A stretch of DNA of 15,135 nucleotides from CAYGZC01 sp964354225 (GTDB lineage: Bacteria > Bacteroidota > Ignavibacteria > UBA10030 > SZUA-254). Below the pieces are notes generated by a model. It was not told where the DNA came from, did no database searches, and was given only the letters and a program-made list of their open reading frames with translations. The stretch is from assembly GCA_964354225.1 (NCBI GenBank), contig CAYGZC010000127.1, forward strand, positions 1 to 15,135, given 5' to 3'. Numbering within the stretch: position 1 is the first letter of the stretch; each line of letters starts with the position of its first letter. Made by a program: the position numbers and the translations under genes. Of this stretch, positions 1-6,771 are shown piece by piece.

Positions 1-1145
1 GTTAAACCAAGCGCACCATTGTAAAGGGCAAGCATATCCCATGCGTTTATATATTCCGATTTAATCTCAATGCTCTTCAGGATATATTCTTTTGCTTTTT
101 TATAATCCTTCATATTAGAATATGATTGAGCCGCCTGGAAATAACACGCCCATCTATAATTCGCAGTTGTATCGGTTGTTAGCTTCTTCCCGAACATCAC
201 AACGGCATCAGCATATCGTTCCTTTTTATTATAGAGCGTTGCAAGATCATAATAAATGTCGGTTAGAGTTGAATCCTTCCGATATGCCATTTCGTAAGAA
301 GAAATTGCCTCATCATATTTTTCGAGTTTCTTCATAGCTACGCCGCGTTTGACCAGTTCCTCGGCACTCAAAGTATCTGCATTAACCTTTGAAAATAATT
401 TTACAGCTTTTATATATTCACCTGTCATCATACATGCATCGCGGAGCATGTTTTGAATCTCAATCTGGGTTGAATCTTTCGCCAATATACTATCTGCATA
501 AGGTTTTAATTCTACATAATATTTTGTCTCATAAAGAACCCTCACATAACTTATTTGATAAGAAAGACTATCCGGCTGTAACTTGACAAGGTCGCGAAGA
601 AGTGGCAGCGCATTTTGATACTGTTTCGCTCGAACGTAAAGCTGGGCTAACTCCCGTACTGCTATAATGTTGGTACTGTCTATTAAGAGCACATTAATAT
701 AAGCTTTCGCCGCCTCTTCATACTGCCGTGCTTTCCTACTAACTTCAGCTAACTTAAAATAGATAACTTTATTTTTTTTATCAAGCTCAATGGCTTTTTT
801 ATATTGTTCAATCGCAGCTATTGCAATCGTTTGATTTGCATATACATCACCGAGCAAATCATAAACATTCGGATTCTGAGGAGCCAGCTCGCGCGCCTGA
901 ACAAGCGCCCCAACCGCTTGATCGAGTGAATCAGATTTTAAGTAAGCTGTGCCTAACAACAGGTATCCTTCAGGATTCTTTTTATCTTTCCGAACAGCTT
1001 CCTTGAACGCTGAAATAGCAGCTTGAAAATCACCGCGCTCTAACGCAGCTTTTCCGATTACTATCGGATCTTCGGCATAAGAACGTAATGGAAAACCAAC
1101 CAGTAAAAGAATTATTAGTAGCGATAGGGATGTATGGTTTTTCAT
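1..1145 (-). CDS. Secreted TPR-repeat protein, last visible gene of the Ton operon (3' end outside window)
   Basis: Reading the minus strand from the ATG at 1145 gives 381 open codons and no stop before the window edge, so the C-terminus is missing. The first 24 residues form a signal peptide (MKNHT, a Leu/Ile-rich core, then RSYA before ED), so the protein is exported. The rest is about ten degenerate 34-residue TPR units, for example GDFQAAISAFKEAVRKD, AIEQYKKAIELDKKN, YEEAAKAYINVLLID, YDEAISSYEMAYRKDS and YKKAKEYILKSIEI. TPR solenoids bind partner proteins, so a periplasmic scaffolding role is inferred; no catalytic motif is seen. An AAGGA ribosome site lies about 9 bases before the start, and only 2 bases separate it from the stop of the PstS-like gene, implying translational coupling. 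A TPR gene after PstS in Ton clusters is an arrangement I recall from Bacteroidota. Its exact role is unknown. Confidence 0.9.
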   Translation of the reverse strand, partial: MKNHTSLSLLIILLLVGFPLRSYAEDPIVIGKAALERGDFQAAISAFKEAVRKDKKNPEGYLLLGTAYLKSDSLDQAVGALVQARELAPQNPNVYDLLGDVYANQTIAIAAIEQYKKAIELDKKNKVIYFKLAEVSRKARQYEEAAKAYINVLLIDSTNIIAVRELAQLYVRAKQYQNALPLLRDLVKLQPDSLSYQISYVRVLYETKYYVELKPYADSILAKDSTQIEIQNMLRDACMMTGEYIKAVKLFSKVNADTLSAEELVKRGVAMKKLEKYDEAISSYEMAYRKDSTLTDIYYDLATLYNKKERYADAVVMFGKKLTTDTTANYRWACYFQAAQSYSNMKDYKKAKEYILKSIEIKSEYINAWDMLALYNGALGL

Positions 1146-1147
1146 GA

Positions 1148-2080
1148 TTAAATATCCTTATTTGTTAGTTGAACGAGACGAACAGGCATTGTTGCTGGAA
1201 CAAGTCCATTATTCAAAACTATTTGTTGACCGGGTGCGCTCGTAATAAATGAAATAAATCCTGAGCCAACGCTGTAAATATCTGCCCGGGAATACATATA
1301 AATATCTCTTGTGATCGGATAATAGCCACGATACACATGAGCTTGGAATGGACCAAGATATTTATCCCGAATTCCCAAAGAATCGGGAGCGCTTGGATCG
1401 TTTAATTCCAAAACTTTTACACTCTCTTTTTTTGTGCTAATCCAATTTAATCCAACCATGCCTATTGCGTTAGTGTGGTCTGCAATAAATTGGAGCATAT
1501 CTTCGGAATTTTTCGCTACATTAGTTCGTGTTGCGTATTCCCCACCATGTAACACTTTCAACCCCACAACTTCGTAATTTCCTGAATTTGGATCAGGGAG
1601 ACAAACTTCAATTGGTGTATTTTCTCCACCAACCCCAGACCATTCATCGATAGTTCCTTTGAATATACTATCGAGTTGAGTTGTACGCAGTTGTGCAACC
1701 GGGTTCTGTCGATTCACAAGTATGGCTATGCCATCGATCGCTATTTTATATTCCTCCACCTTTATATTATATTTTTTTGCAACTTCACGCTCTTCGGCAT
1801 TCAATGCACGAGAAGTTACAATAACTTGGATCGTATCGTTGAAAAGTCGCGTTATAGCTTCACGTGTTGTTGAGGAAACCAGATCGATATGTGCCTCCGG
1901 ATAAAGATCACCGAATCTCAATTCTTCTTGTTTAATCAATGGAAAAACAGATTCTGCAACAACGATAATGATTTTACCTTTAGTCGCTGTCTCGGTACGT
2001 TCTTTAAGGCATCCGGGGATGGACATTATTACTAATGCCCATCCGAGGATAATCCAAATATATCTATTTCTCTTTATCAT
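1148..2080 (-). CDS. PstS-like phosphate/anion-binding lipoprotein
   Basis: A 310-residue periplasmic binding protein of the PstS/PBP-like family. The N-terminus is a lipoprotein signal: basic MIKRNR, a hydrophobic core, then SIPGC with C24 as the likely lipidated cysteine. Family-type features include SSTTREAI near residue 70 (anion-loop region), the strand DGIAILVN, a SIFKGTIDEW segment (compare the IFxGxIxxW motif of PstS), PNSGNYE, and NAIGMVGLNW (compare the IGYV/G strand). Known PstS proteins deliver phosphate to PstCAB, but no pst permease or ATPase is in the window. The gene is instead embedded in a Ton operon, one base after the 64-residue membrane protein and two bases before the TPR gene. 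It probably acts as an anchored sensor or periplasmic chaperone for a TonB-dependent substrate; phosphate as the ligand is not proven. No convincing ribosome site precedes the ATG, which fits coupling to the upstream stop codon. Confidence 0.88.
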   Translation of the reverse strand: MIKRNRYIWIILGWALVIMSIPGCLKERTETATKGKIIIVVAESVFPLIKQEELRFGDLYPEAHIDLVSSTTREAITRLFNDTIQVIVTSRALNAEEREVAKKYNIKVEEYKIAIDGIAILVNRQNPVAQLRTTQLDSIFKGTIDEWSGVGGENTPIEVCLPDPNSGNYEVVGLKVLHGGEYATRTNVAKNSEDMLQFIADHTNAIGMVGLNWISTKKESVKVLELNDPSAPDSLGIRDKYLGPFQAHVYRGYYPITRDIYMYSRADIYSVGSGFISFITSAPGQQIVLNNGLVPATMPVRLVQLTNKDI

Positions 2081-2081
2081 A

Positions 2082-2276
2082 TTACGTGCGCTTCTTCACC
2101 GTTATCATTATGATGCGATAAGTTCCGTAAAGTATCATCATAATACCTAAGATGGTTCGAAAATTTGTAGGGACTTGCCCCAGAATCGAATATCCTGAAA
2201 GGACAAAAATCCCGATTATCAGGATGATACTTGCTGTAACATATGTTACAACACGAAGAATCGTTTGCGCATTCAC
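2082..2276 (-). CDS. Small two-helix membrane protein within the Ton operon
   Basis: A 64-residue protein with two hydrophobic segments, roughly residues 8-30 and 41-60, separated by a short polar loop (GQVPTNFRT) and ending in the basic tail VKKRT. The topology suggests both ends face the cytoplasm. The start is GTG at 2276, nine bases after the tonB stop and with no obvious ribosome site; an ATG at 2272 is in a different frame that closes quickly. The gene ends one base before the PstS-like start. I do not recognise a named family. Its position between tonB and the PstS-like gene and its hydrophobic layout argue that it is real and associates with the ExbB/ExbD/TonB complex or the lipoprotein. 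Function is unknown. Confidence 0.72.
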   Translation of the reverse strand: MNAQTILRVVTYVTASIILIIGIFVLSGYSILGQVPTNFRTILGIMMILYGTYRIIMITVKKRT

Positions 2277-2285
2277 GTATTAACG

Positions 2286-3011
2286 TTATTTATTGAGCTT
2301 AAACCTGAATGGCACGGCAGCCCAAACAGCAACCGGACCGTTGTTCATCATCGCAGGTGTAAAGACCCATTGCAGGGCAGCTTTGATAGCAGGTTCGTTA
2401 AAAATCTCAGCGTCGCTTTTCATCACAACTGCTTTCTTCGCTTTACCTTCTTTATCGACAAGGATTTTAATCCAAACCGTTCCTTCCACACCAGCCCGTC
2501 TTGCGATTTCAGGATATTCTGGTTGTGGTGCTTTCACAGCTACAGGTTGTTTCTCAACCGGCACAAAATCCGGTGGTTCCTCATCTTCTATCTTAAGGTC
2601 TTGCTCAATCTGCACTTGTTGACCATCGTTCTGTTGTTGGAGAACAGGACTTTGAATCGCTGATAGCTCCTTCTGTGATGCAATGGTTTGTTCGGGACTC
2701 ACTTCTGCATCTGGCACCGGAACCGGAATACCAACTGTTGGTTTTGCTACCGGTACGTTAATCGCAACTGCAGGAGCAGCTTCGGCTTCCGTCATCGATG
2801 GTGGAGGACCAAGATCAGTGTACTTGGTAATTCTTACCAGAACTGTCGGCTCTTCTTCTTCAGAAAGATAACCGACAAGGTAATAGGTCCCAATTCCGAA
2901 CAGATGAAATGCTATCGCAAAACCTAATGCGATTCCAAGATTGCGATTGTAAAATTTACGCCATTCTTGCATGCCAACTTTGGCAGTGGCTACTATTGCT
3001 TGTGCTGTCAT
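2286..3011 (-). CDS. tonB: TonB-family energy transducer
   Basis: A 241-residue TonB. A cytoplasmic N-tail of about 25 residues precedes one transmembrane helix (about 26-48) that carries H36, matching the conserved membrane histidine of TonB. An acidic/proline-rich periplasmic linker follows (for example GPPPSMTEAEAAP and KPTVGIPVPVPDAE), with a Gln-rich stretch near 125-135. The C-terminal TonB domain covers about 163-241: PEYPEIARRAGVEGTVWI, then LVDKEGKAKKAVVMKS, ALQWVFTPA and VPFRF. This domain contacts the TonB box of outer-membrane receptors and transmits proton-motive force from ExbB/ExbD. A strong AAGGAG site at 3019-3024 lies 7 bases before the ATG, immediately after the upstream exbD stop. 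No TonB-dependent receptor is visible here, so the substrate is unknown. Confidence 0.95.
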   Translation of the reverse strand: MTAQAIVATAKVGMQEWRKFYNRNLGIALGFAIAFHLFGIGTYYLVGYLSEEEEPTVLVRITKYTDLGPPPSMTEAEAAPAVAINVPVAKPTVGIPVPVPDAEVSPEQTIASQKELSAIQSPVLQQQNDGQQVQIEQDLKIEDEEPPDFVPVEKQPVAVKAPQPEYPEIARRAGVEGTVWIKILVDKEGKAKKAVVMKSDAEIFNEPAIKAALQWVFTPAMMNNGPVAVWAAVPFRFKLNK

Positions 3012-3026
3012 AATCTTTCTCCTTTC

Positions 3027-3524
3027 CTATGACACTTTTGCAAGAATTCGTTTATCCGCCTCTTGCATTGGCGCAATACTGAAACGGGTCACATTCGCAA
3101 CATTCAGCTCGTCCATGATATCAACCATCGTGGAATATTTTCCTTTCCGATCGATCTTAATCAGTGTAATTAATTTCGGATTTTCTTGATTCTTTTGAAT
3201 CAAAAAATTCTTGATACTTTTAAATTCGATCTTTTGAGGATCTTCAACACCAACATTCCAATAGATAGAGCCATCCTCTTTGACACGAAGAGTCATCAGG
3301 TTACTCTGTGCAACTTCGACACTCACATCGTTGCTTGGAGGAAGATTAATTTCCATCGTCTGCGGTTTATTCAAGGTTGTCGTTAGCATGAAGAACGTCA
3401 ATAGCAGGAATGCGATATCGACCATCGGTGTATTATCAATTTTAACACCAAGGCGGCGTTTCTTTTTACGTTTTCCTTTTTTTCTTTCGTGACCACGGGG
3501 GCCACTAGTATCGACCATACCCAT
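3027..3524 (-). CDS. exbD: ExbD/TolR-family protein (second of tandem pair, polybasic N-tail)
   Basis: A 165-residue ExbD. The N-terminal cytoplasmic tail is strikingly basic (ERKKGKRKKKRR at about 13-24), followed by the family signature IDNTPMVDIAFLLLTFFMLT with D36 as the proton-carrying aspartate at the start of the single membrane helix. The periplasmic domain (about 52-165) contains the EINLPPSND segment typical of the family. Residues such as LITLIKIDRKGKYSTMVDIMDEL match the usual VxIxaDxxxxyxxvvxvmD region. It works with ExbB as the ion-conducting stator that powers TonB. The gene starts 3 bases after the first exbD; ATG codons 1 and 3 are both possible starts. The long basic tail is absent from the neighbouring paralogue and may give it a separate cytoplasmic interaction. 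Confidence 0.93.
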   Translation of the reverse strand: MGMVDTSGPRGHERKKGKRKKKRRLGVKIDNTPMVDIAFLLLTFFMLTTTLNKPQTMEINLPPSNDVSVEVAQSNLMTLRVKEDGSIYWNVGVEDPQKIEFKSIKNFLIQKNQENPKLITLIKIDRKGKYSTMVDIMDELNVANVTRFSIAPMQEADKRILAKVS

Positions 3525-3527
3525 AGT

Positions 3528-4004
3528 TTATATTCCTTTTCTTTCTTGTTCAAAATCAGTGACAAGATTAAAGCGTGTAATTTGAGTTTTTTGAAGAATG
3601 TCCATTATATCCTCTGCAATACCATATTCAGAATCTTTATCGCCTTTCACAACCGTTCGAAGTTTAGGGTTTGCGATACGGGCGCGAACAAGTAAATCCG
3701 GCAGTTCTTTGGTTGTTACTTCAACTGCCAAACGAAGCTTATTTTCTTCACCGAATAACTTCGCCATCATCTTTTGTGAATCGAAACCAAGGAAAATACG
3801 ATTATCTTTACTAATCGTTATCGCCATAATATTCGACTCAGGCAATTTAAAATCAGAATGCGATGAGGGTAAAACGATCTGGACTTCTTCCGGTGGTTTA
3901 AATTGTGTGGTTAACATAAAAAATGTCAACAAAAGAAACCCAACGTCAACCAACGGCGTGTTGTCGATTGATACACCGAGTCTATGTTTTTTAATTTTAG
4001 GCAT
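3528..4004 (-). CDS. exbD: ExbD/TolR-family protein (first of tandem pair)
   Basis: A 158-residue ExbD paralogue. After a short basic tail (MPKIKKHR) comes the signature SIDNTPLVDVGFLLLTFFML with D20 as the conserved membrane aspartate. The periplasmic domain begins FKPPEEVQIVLPSSHSD and includes KLRTVVKGDKDSEYG and EDIMDILQKTQITRFNLVTD, the usual end of the family domain. It is clearly related to, but diverged from, the next gene, so the two are not a recent duplication and may form a mixed complex. The start has a GAGG site about 9 bases upstream and lies 12 bases beyond the exbB stop. Tandem exbD genes after exbB are common in Bacteroidota Ton clusters (recalled knowledge). Confidence 0.93.
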   Translation of the reverse strand: MPKIKKHRLGVSIDNTPLVDVGFLLLTFFMLTTQFKPPEEVQIVLPSSHSDFKLPESNIMAITISKDNRIFLGFDSQKMMAKLFGEENKLRLAVEVTTKELPDLLVRARIANPKLRTVVKGDKDSEYGIAEDIMDILQKTQITRFNLVTDFEQERKGI

Positions 4005-4016
4005 TGTCGTCGCCTC

Positions 4017-4793
4017 TTATTGTTTATCTTTTAGGGTCTGAATCATATCGAAGCTTGCTTCATCAATCATATAGGTGAATGAATCGACTTTATTGACGAA
4101 GAAATTATAAGATACAATACCGACTATAGCAGCAAAAATTCCTAATGCAGTGTTAACGAGAGCTTCAGAAATACCAATTGAAAGCTGAATGGCATCGGAT
4201 GCACCTGCGCGGGCGAGTGCCTGGAATGCACGGATCATACCGATAACCGTTCCAAGAAGTCCCAACATAGTTGCGATAGATGCAATAGTTGAAAGTGCAA
4301 TCAGATTCTTTTCAAGCAGCGGCATTTCAAGCGCGGTTGCCTCTTCGATTGCTCGTTGAACTTCCGCCATCTGTTTTTCAGCTTCTATCGATTTACTTCC
4401 CTTTGATAAAAATTGATATTGCTCCAAGCCCGCCTGAAGAATGTTTGCCATAGATCCGCGCTGCTGTTCACAAGCTTTCATTGCGGCGTCGATATTTCCA
4501 TCAACGAGATTCTTTTGAACATTCTTCAAAAATGTTGCAAGCGAACCCCGACCCTGGGCTTTCTTCAAAGATAATGCACGCTCAATAATGAAGGTGATAA
4601 CCATTATTGAAAGAGCAAGTAATATGGGCACAACGTACCCACCTGTGAAAACCATTCCCATAAGGTTATTGGGTTTCATACGATTTGTGCCATCAAAGAA
4701 ATTACCCGGGTCTCCAAGGATGAACCACCAAATAACAAAACCGACTGCGATTGCTAAGAAGATAACAACCGAGACAAAAGTTGACTGTTTCAT
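4017..4793 (-). CDS. exbB: MotA/TolQ/ExbB proton channel family protein
   Basis: A 258-residue ExbB-type channel subunit. An extra N-terminal helix (about 7-26) precedes the common fold: a helix at about 50-71 ending in ERALSLKKA, a cytoplasmic domain with EQQRGSMANILQAGLE, then paired helices at about 165-190 (ATMLGLLGTVIGMIRAF) and 205-234 (ISEALVNTALGIFAAIVG). T182, T215 and E210 sit where ExbB has its channel-lining polar and acidic residues. It forms the proton channel with the two ExbD proteins next door and drives TonB. An AGGAG site at 4802-4806, inside the last codons of the STAS gene, lies 8 bases before the ATG, which couples the two genes. Context with tonB supports ExbB rather than TolQ or MotA. 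Confidence 0.94.
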   Translation of the reverse strand: MKQSTFVSVVIFLAIAVGFVIWWFILGDPGNFFDGTNRMKPNNLMGMVFTGGYVVPILLALSIMVITFIIERALSLKKAQGRGSLATFLKNVQKNLVDGNIDAAMKACEQQRGSMANILQAGLEQYQFLSKGSKSIEAEKQMAEVQRAIEEATALEMPLLEKNLIALSTIASIATMLGLLGTVIGMIRAFQALARAGASDAIQLSIGISEALVNTALGIFAAIVGIVSYNFFVNKVDSFTYMIDEASFDMIQTLKDKQ

Positions 4794-4798
4794 TTGTA

Positions 4799-5194
4799 TT
4801 ACTCCTGTAAATTGTTTAGTAATGATTTAATTTGATTTGTTGATTTCTTTTTTGAAAAACTTTCTATTGCTTCCTCGATCTTCTCATGGATGTCAAAAAC
4901 TTCAACCAATTTTGTGACAACAAATAGATTCAGAATGTTCCTGCTTAATCCTATAAGCTTGATTTCTCCACCGTTTTTCGTATAACTCGTTTGAGTTGAG
5001 ATGAGTGCACCAACCCCAGAGCTGTTCATATAATTTACTTTTTGTAAATCAATAATGAGACATTTATTCCCCTGCTCAATAAAGTCGACAACTTCCTTTC
5101 GGAATGCATCAGTTCCGTCATCACCGATAAGTGAACCGCGAATCTCGATGATGGCGATTTTACCATCAAATATCGTTTTCGATTTGATAAACAT
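4799..5194 (-). CDS. STAS-domain protein, anti-sigma factor antagonist type
   Basis: A 131-residue SpoIIAA/RsbV-type STAS protein, slightly longer than the usual 100-115 residues because of a lysine- and asparagine-rich C-terminal tail. Key motifs are AIIEIRGSLIGD at the N-terminus, KCLIIDLQKVNYMNSSGVGALIS around residues 44-66 (split here as KCLIIDL and NYMNSSGVGALIS), and GGEIKLIGLS. S58 in NSSG is at the serine phosphorylated in this family, so a phospho-switch is probably retained. Known members bind an anti-sigma factor or a kinase-like partner; no such partner is encoded in the window. It is the first gene of the Ton operon and its end contains the exbB ribosome site, which is an unusual linkage. 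It could regulate the Ton complex or report to a distant signalling network; this is inference. Confidence 0.9.
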   Translation of the reverse strand: MFIKSKTIFDGKIAIIEIRGSLIGDDGTDAFRKEVVDFIEQGNKCLIIDLQKVNYMNSSGVGALISTQTSYTKNGGEIKLIGLSRNILNLFVVTKLVEVFDIHEKIEEAIESFSKKKSTNQIKSLLNNLQE

Positions 5195-5238
5195 GTACTT
5201 TCAAAATAGGGTTGATCAGTTGAACTACAATAATAATC

Positions 5239-5254
5239 CACAAATCAAATGCCA
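5239..5254 (-). promoter_or_regulatory. Candidate sigma-54 (-24/-12) promoter for the STAS-exbB-exbD-tonB operon
   Basis: On the minus strand this reads TGGCATTTGATTTGTG. Against the sigma-54 consensus TGGCACG-N4-TTGCW, the -24 half TGGCA matches, spacing is right, and the -12 half is TTGT instead of TTGC, so one normally conserved base is missing. Transcription would start near 5229, about 35 bases before the STAS ATG. The gene just upstream encodes an NtrC-type sigma-54 activator, which makes the match worth recording, but a chance match in this AT-rich gap is possible. Confidence 0.33.
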
Positions 5255-5412
5255 GAACGGAGTGAATTTAAGTAAGCAAAGATGGAGAAATGATTGTTAT
5301 TACAGCATTTTATTTTTTTCACCCGTACTCCCAGACACCAAATCTTGCATAATACAAAAAAATATTAAGAATGGTAGTTGATTATTCTATAAGTTACAGA
5401 AAAAGAAGCAGT

Positions 5413-5443
5413 TAAATACGATTGCAAAAAGCAATATAGTCAA
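5413..5443 (-). promoter_or_regulatory. Perfect inverted repeat ATTGC-N5-GCAAT beside a TTGACT box
   Basis: The 5-base arms at 5421-5425 and 5431-5435 flank a run of five A on the plus strand. On the minus strand a TTGACT hexamer (5438-5443) lies just upstream and a TATTTA (5413-5418) just downstream, 19 bases apart. It could be an operator within a weak promoter, or a short hairpin just after the activator gene. It is not a convincing intrinsic terminator because no T-run follows on the minus strand. The rest of the 5195-5445 gap holds no gene that I can support. Confidence 0.25.
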
Positions 5444-5445
5444 CT

Positions 5446-6771
5446 CTAAATTCCGTATTTTTTTCTCTTTCGCCATAATGTCGCTGGGTCAATATCTAAC
5501 ACTTTCGCCGCCTCGTTAAGATCTTTAACAACTCGGAGAACACGAGTGATATGCTGGCATTCGATGGCTTCAAGAGAGAGAAGCCCCGCTTTCGTTTGGT
5601 CGTAATTTTGCAATTCGGGCGGCAAATGAGACCCCTCGATAATTTTTTGTTTTGCTAAAAGGACAGCCCGCTCCATCACATTTTCTAATTCCCTTACATT
5701 ACCATGCCAGGAATATGAGGTCAAAAGTTTTACTGCATCAGGAGAAACTTCTATTGAAGTATCAGGAGAAACTTTCTTCAAGAAATGCTGAATGAGCAAG
5801 AGAATATCTTCGGCTCGCTCTCTTAGCGGCGGTAATGAAATACGTACCGCATTCAAACGATAAAACAAATCCTCTCGGAAACTTCCTTCGAATAAAGCAG
5901 CCGAGAGTTTTCGATTTGTAGCGGCAATAATTCTTACATCAACTTTTCGTGTGATATTTTCACCCACACGCTCAAACTCCCGACTCTGGAGAAACCTAAG
6001 AAGTTTCGCCTGAGAGACAGGTGGGATATCAGCAATCTCATCGAGAAAAATTGTTCCGCCATCCGCTGCCTCGAACCGCCCCTGACGGTCTTTGAACGCA
6101 CCGGTAAAAGCACCCTTCACGTGTCCGAACAATTCACTTTCTAACAAATTCTCTGGCAAAGCCGCAGTGTTAACTTTTATAAACGGTTTCTCACGCCGAC
6201 TGCTTTGTGAATGAATGAAGTGTGCAACAAGTTCCTTCCCAGTGCCACTCTCACCTTCTATCAATACAGTTAAAAGACTATCTGCCACTTGAGCTGCGAA
6301 CTCGAGTTGCTGACGCATGATCGGATTGCGTGTAACGATTGCAGTTTCTGGTTGGATTGCAGCAAGTTGCTGGCGCAATGCACCGATTTCTTTTTGTAGT
6401 TTATGGTGATCGAGAACCTTTTCTGTAAATAATTGAAGCTCCTTCAGATCGAATGGCTTTTGAAGGAAATCAAATGCACCGCATTTAATTGCTTCAATCG
6501 CACTGTCGATAGAGCCATGCGCTGTGATGATCACGCAGGTGGTTGATGAAGATTTAGAGCGTACCTCTTTTAATAATTGCATACCATCTATCGGCTGCAT
6601 CATAAGATCAATGAAGGCGATATCGTATTTCCCATCTATTATATTATCGAGAGCGTCTGTTGGATTTAAGTATCCTTCAACTCTCAATCCGATTGTCTCC
6701 AATCCAATTTTTAGAGTTTTTAATATATTGGGCTCGTCATCAACAACAAGCACTACACCTCGTTCATTCAT
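5446..6771 (-). CDS. NtrC-family sigma-54-dependent response regulator
   Basis: A 441-residue regulator with complete three-domain architecture. The receiver (about 5-120) has the acidic pair D11-D12, phospho-acceptor D55, T83 and K105. The AAA+ domain (about 147-375) has Walker A GESGTGKE at 173-180, the sigma-54 contact loop GAFTGA at 220-225, Walker B FLDE at 242-245, and the arginine-rich FREDLFYRLNA sensor segment. The C-terminal Fis-type helix-turn-helix (about 399-441) ends DIDPATLWRKRKKYGI. It should bind enhancer DNA when phosphorylated and remodel RNA polymerase-sigma-54. The ATG overlaps the kinase stop in ATGA, so the kinase at 6768-8624 is its cognate partner. Target genes are unknown; the downstream Ton operon is a candidate because of the -24/-12-like site. 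Confidence 0.96.
   Translation of the reverse strand: MNERGVVLVVDDEPNILKTLKIGLETIGLRVEGYLNPTDALDNIIDGKYDIAFIDLMMQPIDGMQLLKEVRSKSSSTTCVIITAHGSIDSAIEAIKCGAFDFLQKPFDLKELQLFTEKVLDHHKLQKEIGALRQQLAAIQPETAIVTRNPIMRQQLEFAAQVADSLLTVLIEGESGTGKELVAHFIHSQSSRREKPFIKVNTAALPENLLESELFGHVKGAFTGAFKDRQGRFEAADGGTIFLDEIADIPPVSQAKLLRFLQSREFERVGENITRKVDVRIIAATNRKLSAALFEGSFREDLFYRLNAVRISLPPLRERAEDILLLIQHFLKKVSPDTSIEVSPDAVKLLTSYSWHGNVRELENVMERAVLLAKQKIIEGSHLPPELQNYDQTKAGLLSLEAIECQHITRVLRVVKDLNEAAKVLDIDPATLWRKRKKYGI

Noticed and set aside
1148..2080. Calling the binding protein a true pstS of a phosphate ABC importer.
   Set aside because: No pstC, pstA or pstB is present and it is embedded in a Ton operon; only the fold is supported.
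2265..2663. A 132-codon plus-strand frame opposite tonB.
   Set aside because: Overlaps the conserved TonB C-terminal domain in antisense and shows no protein-like motifs.
3598..4041. A 147-codon plus-strand frame opposite the first exbD.
   Set aside because: It is fully antisense to a gene with clear family motifs and its translation has no domain features.
5421..5435. Hairpin ATTGC-A5-GCAAT considered as terminator of the activator gene.
   Set aside because: The stem is only 5 pairs and no T-run follows on the minus strand, so it is recorded only as an inverted repeat.
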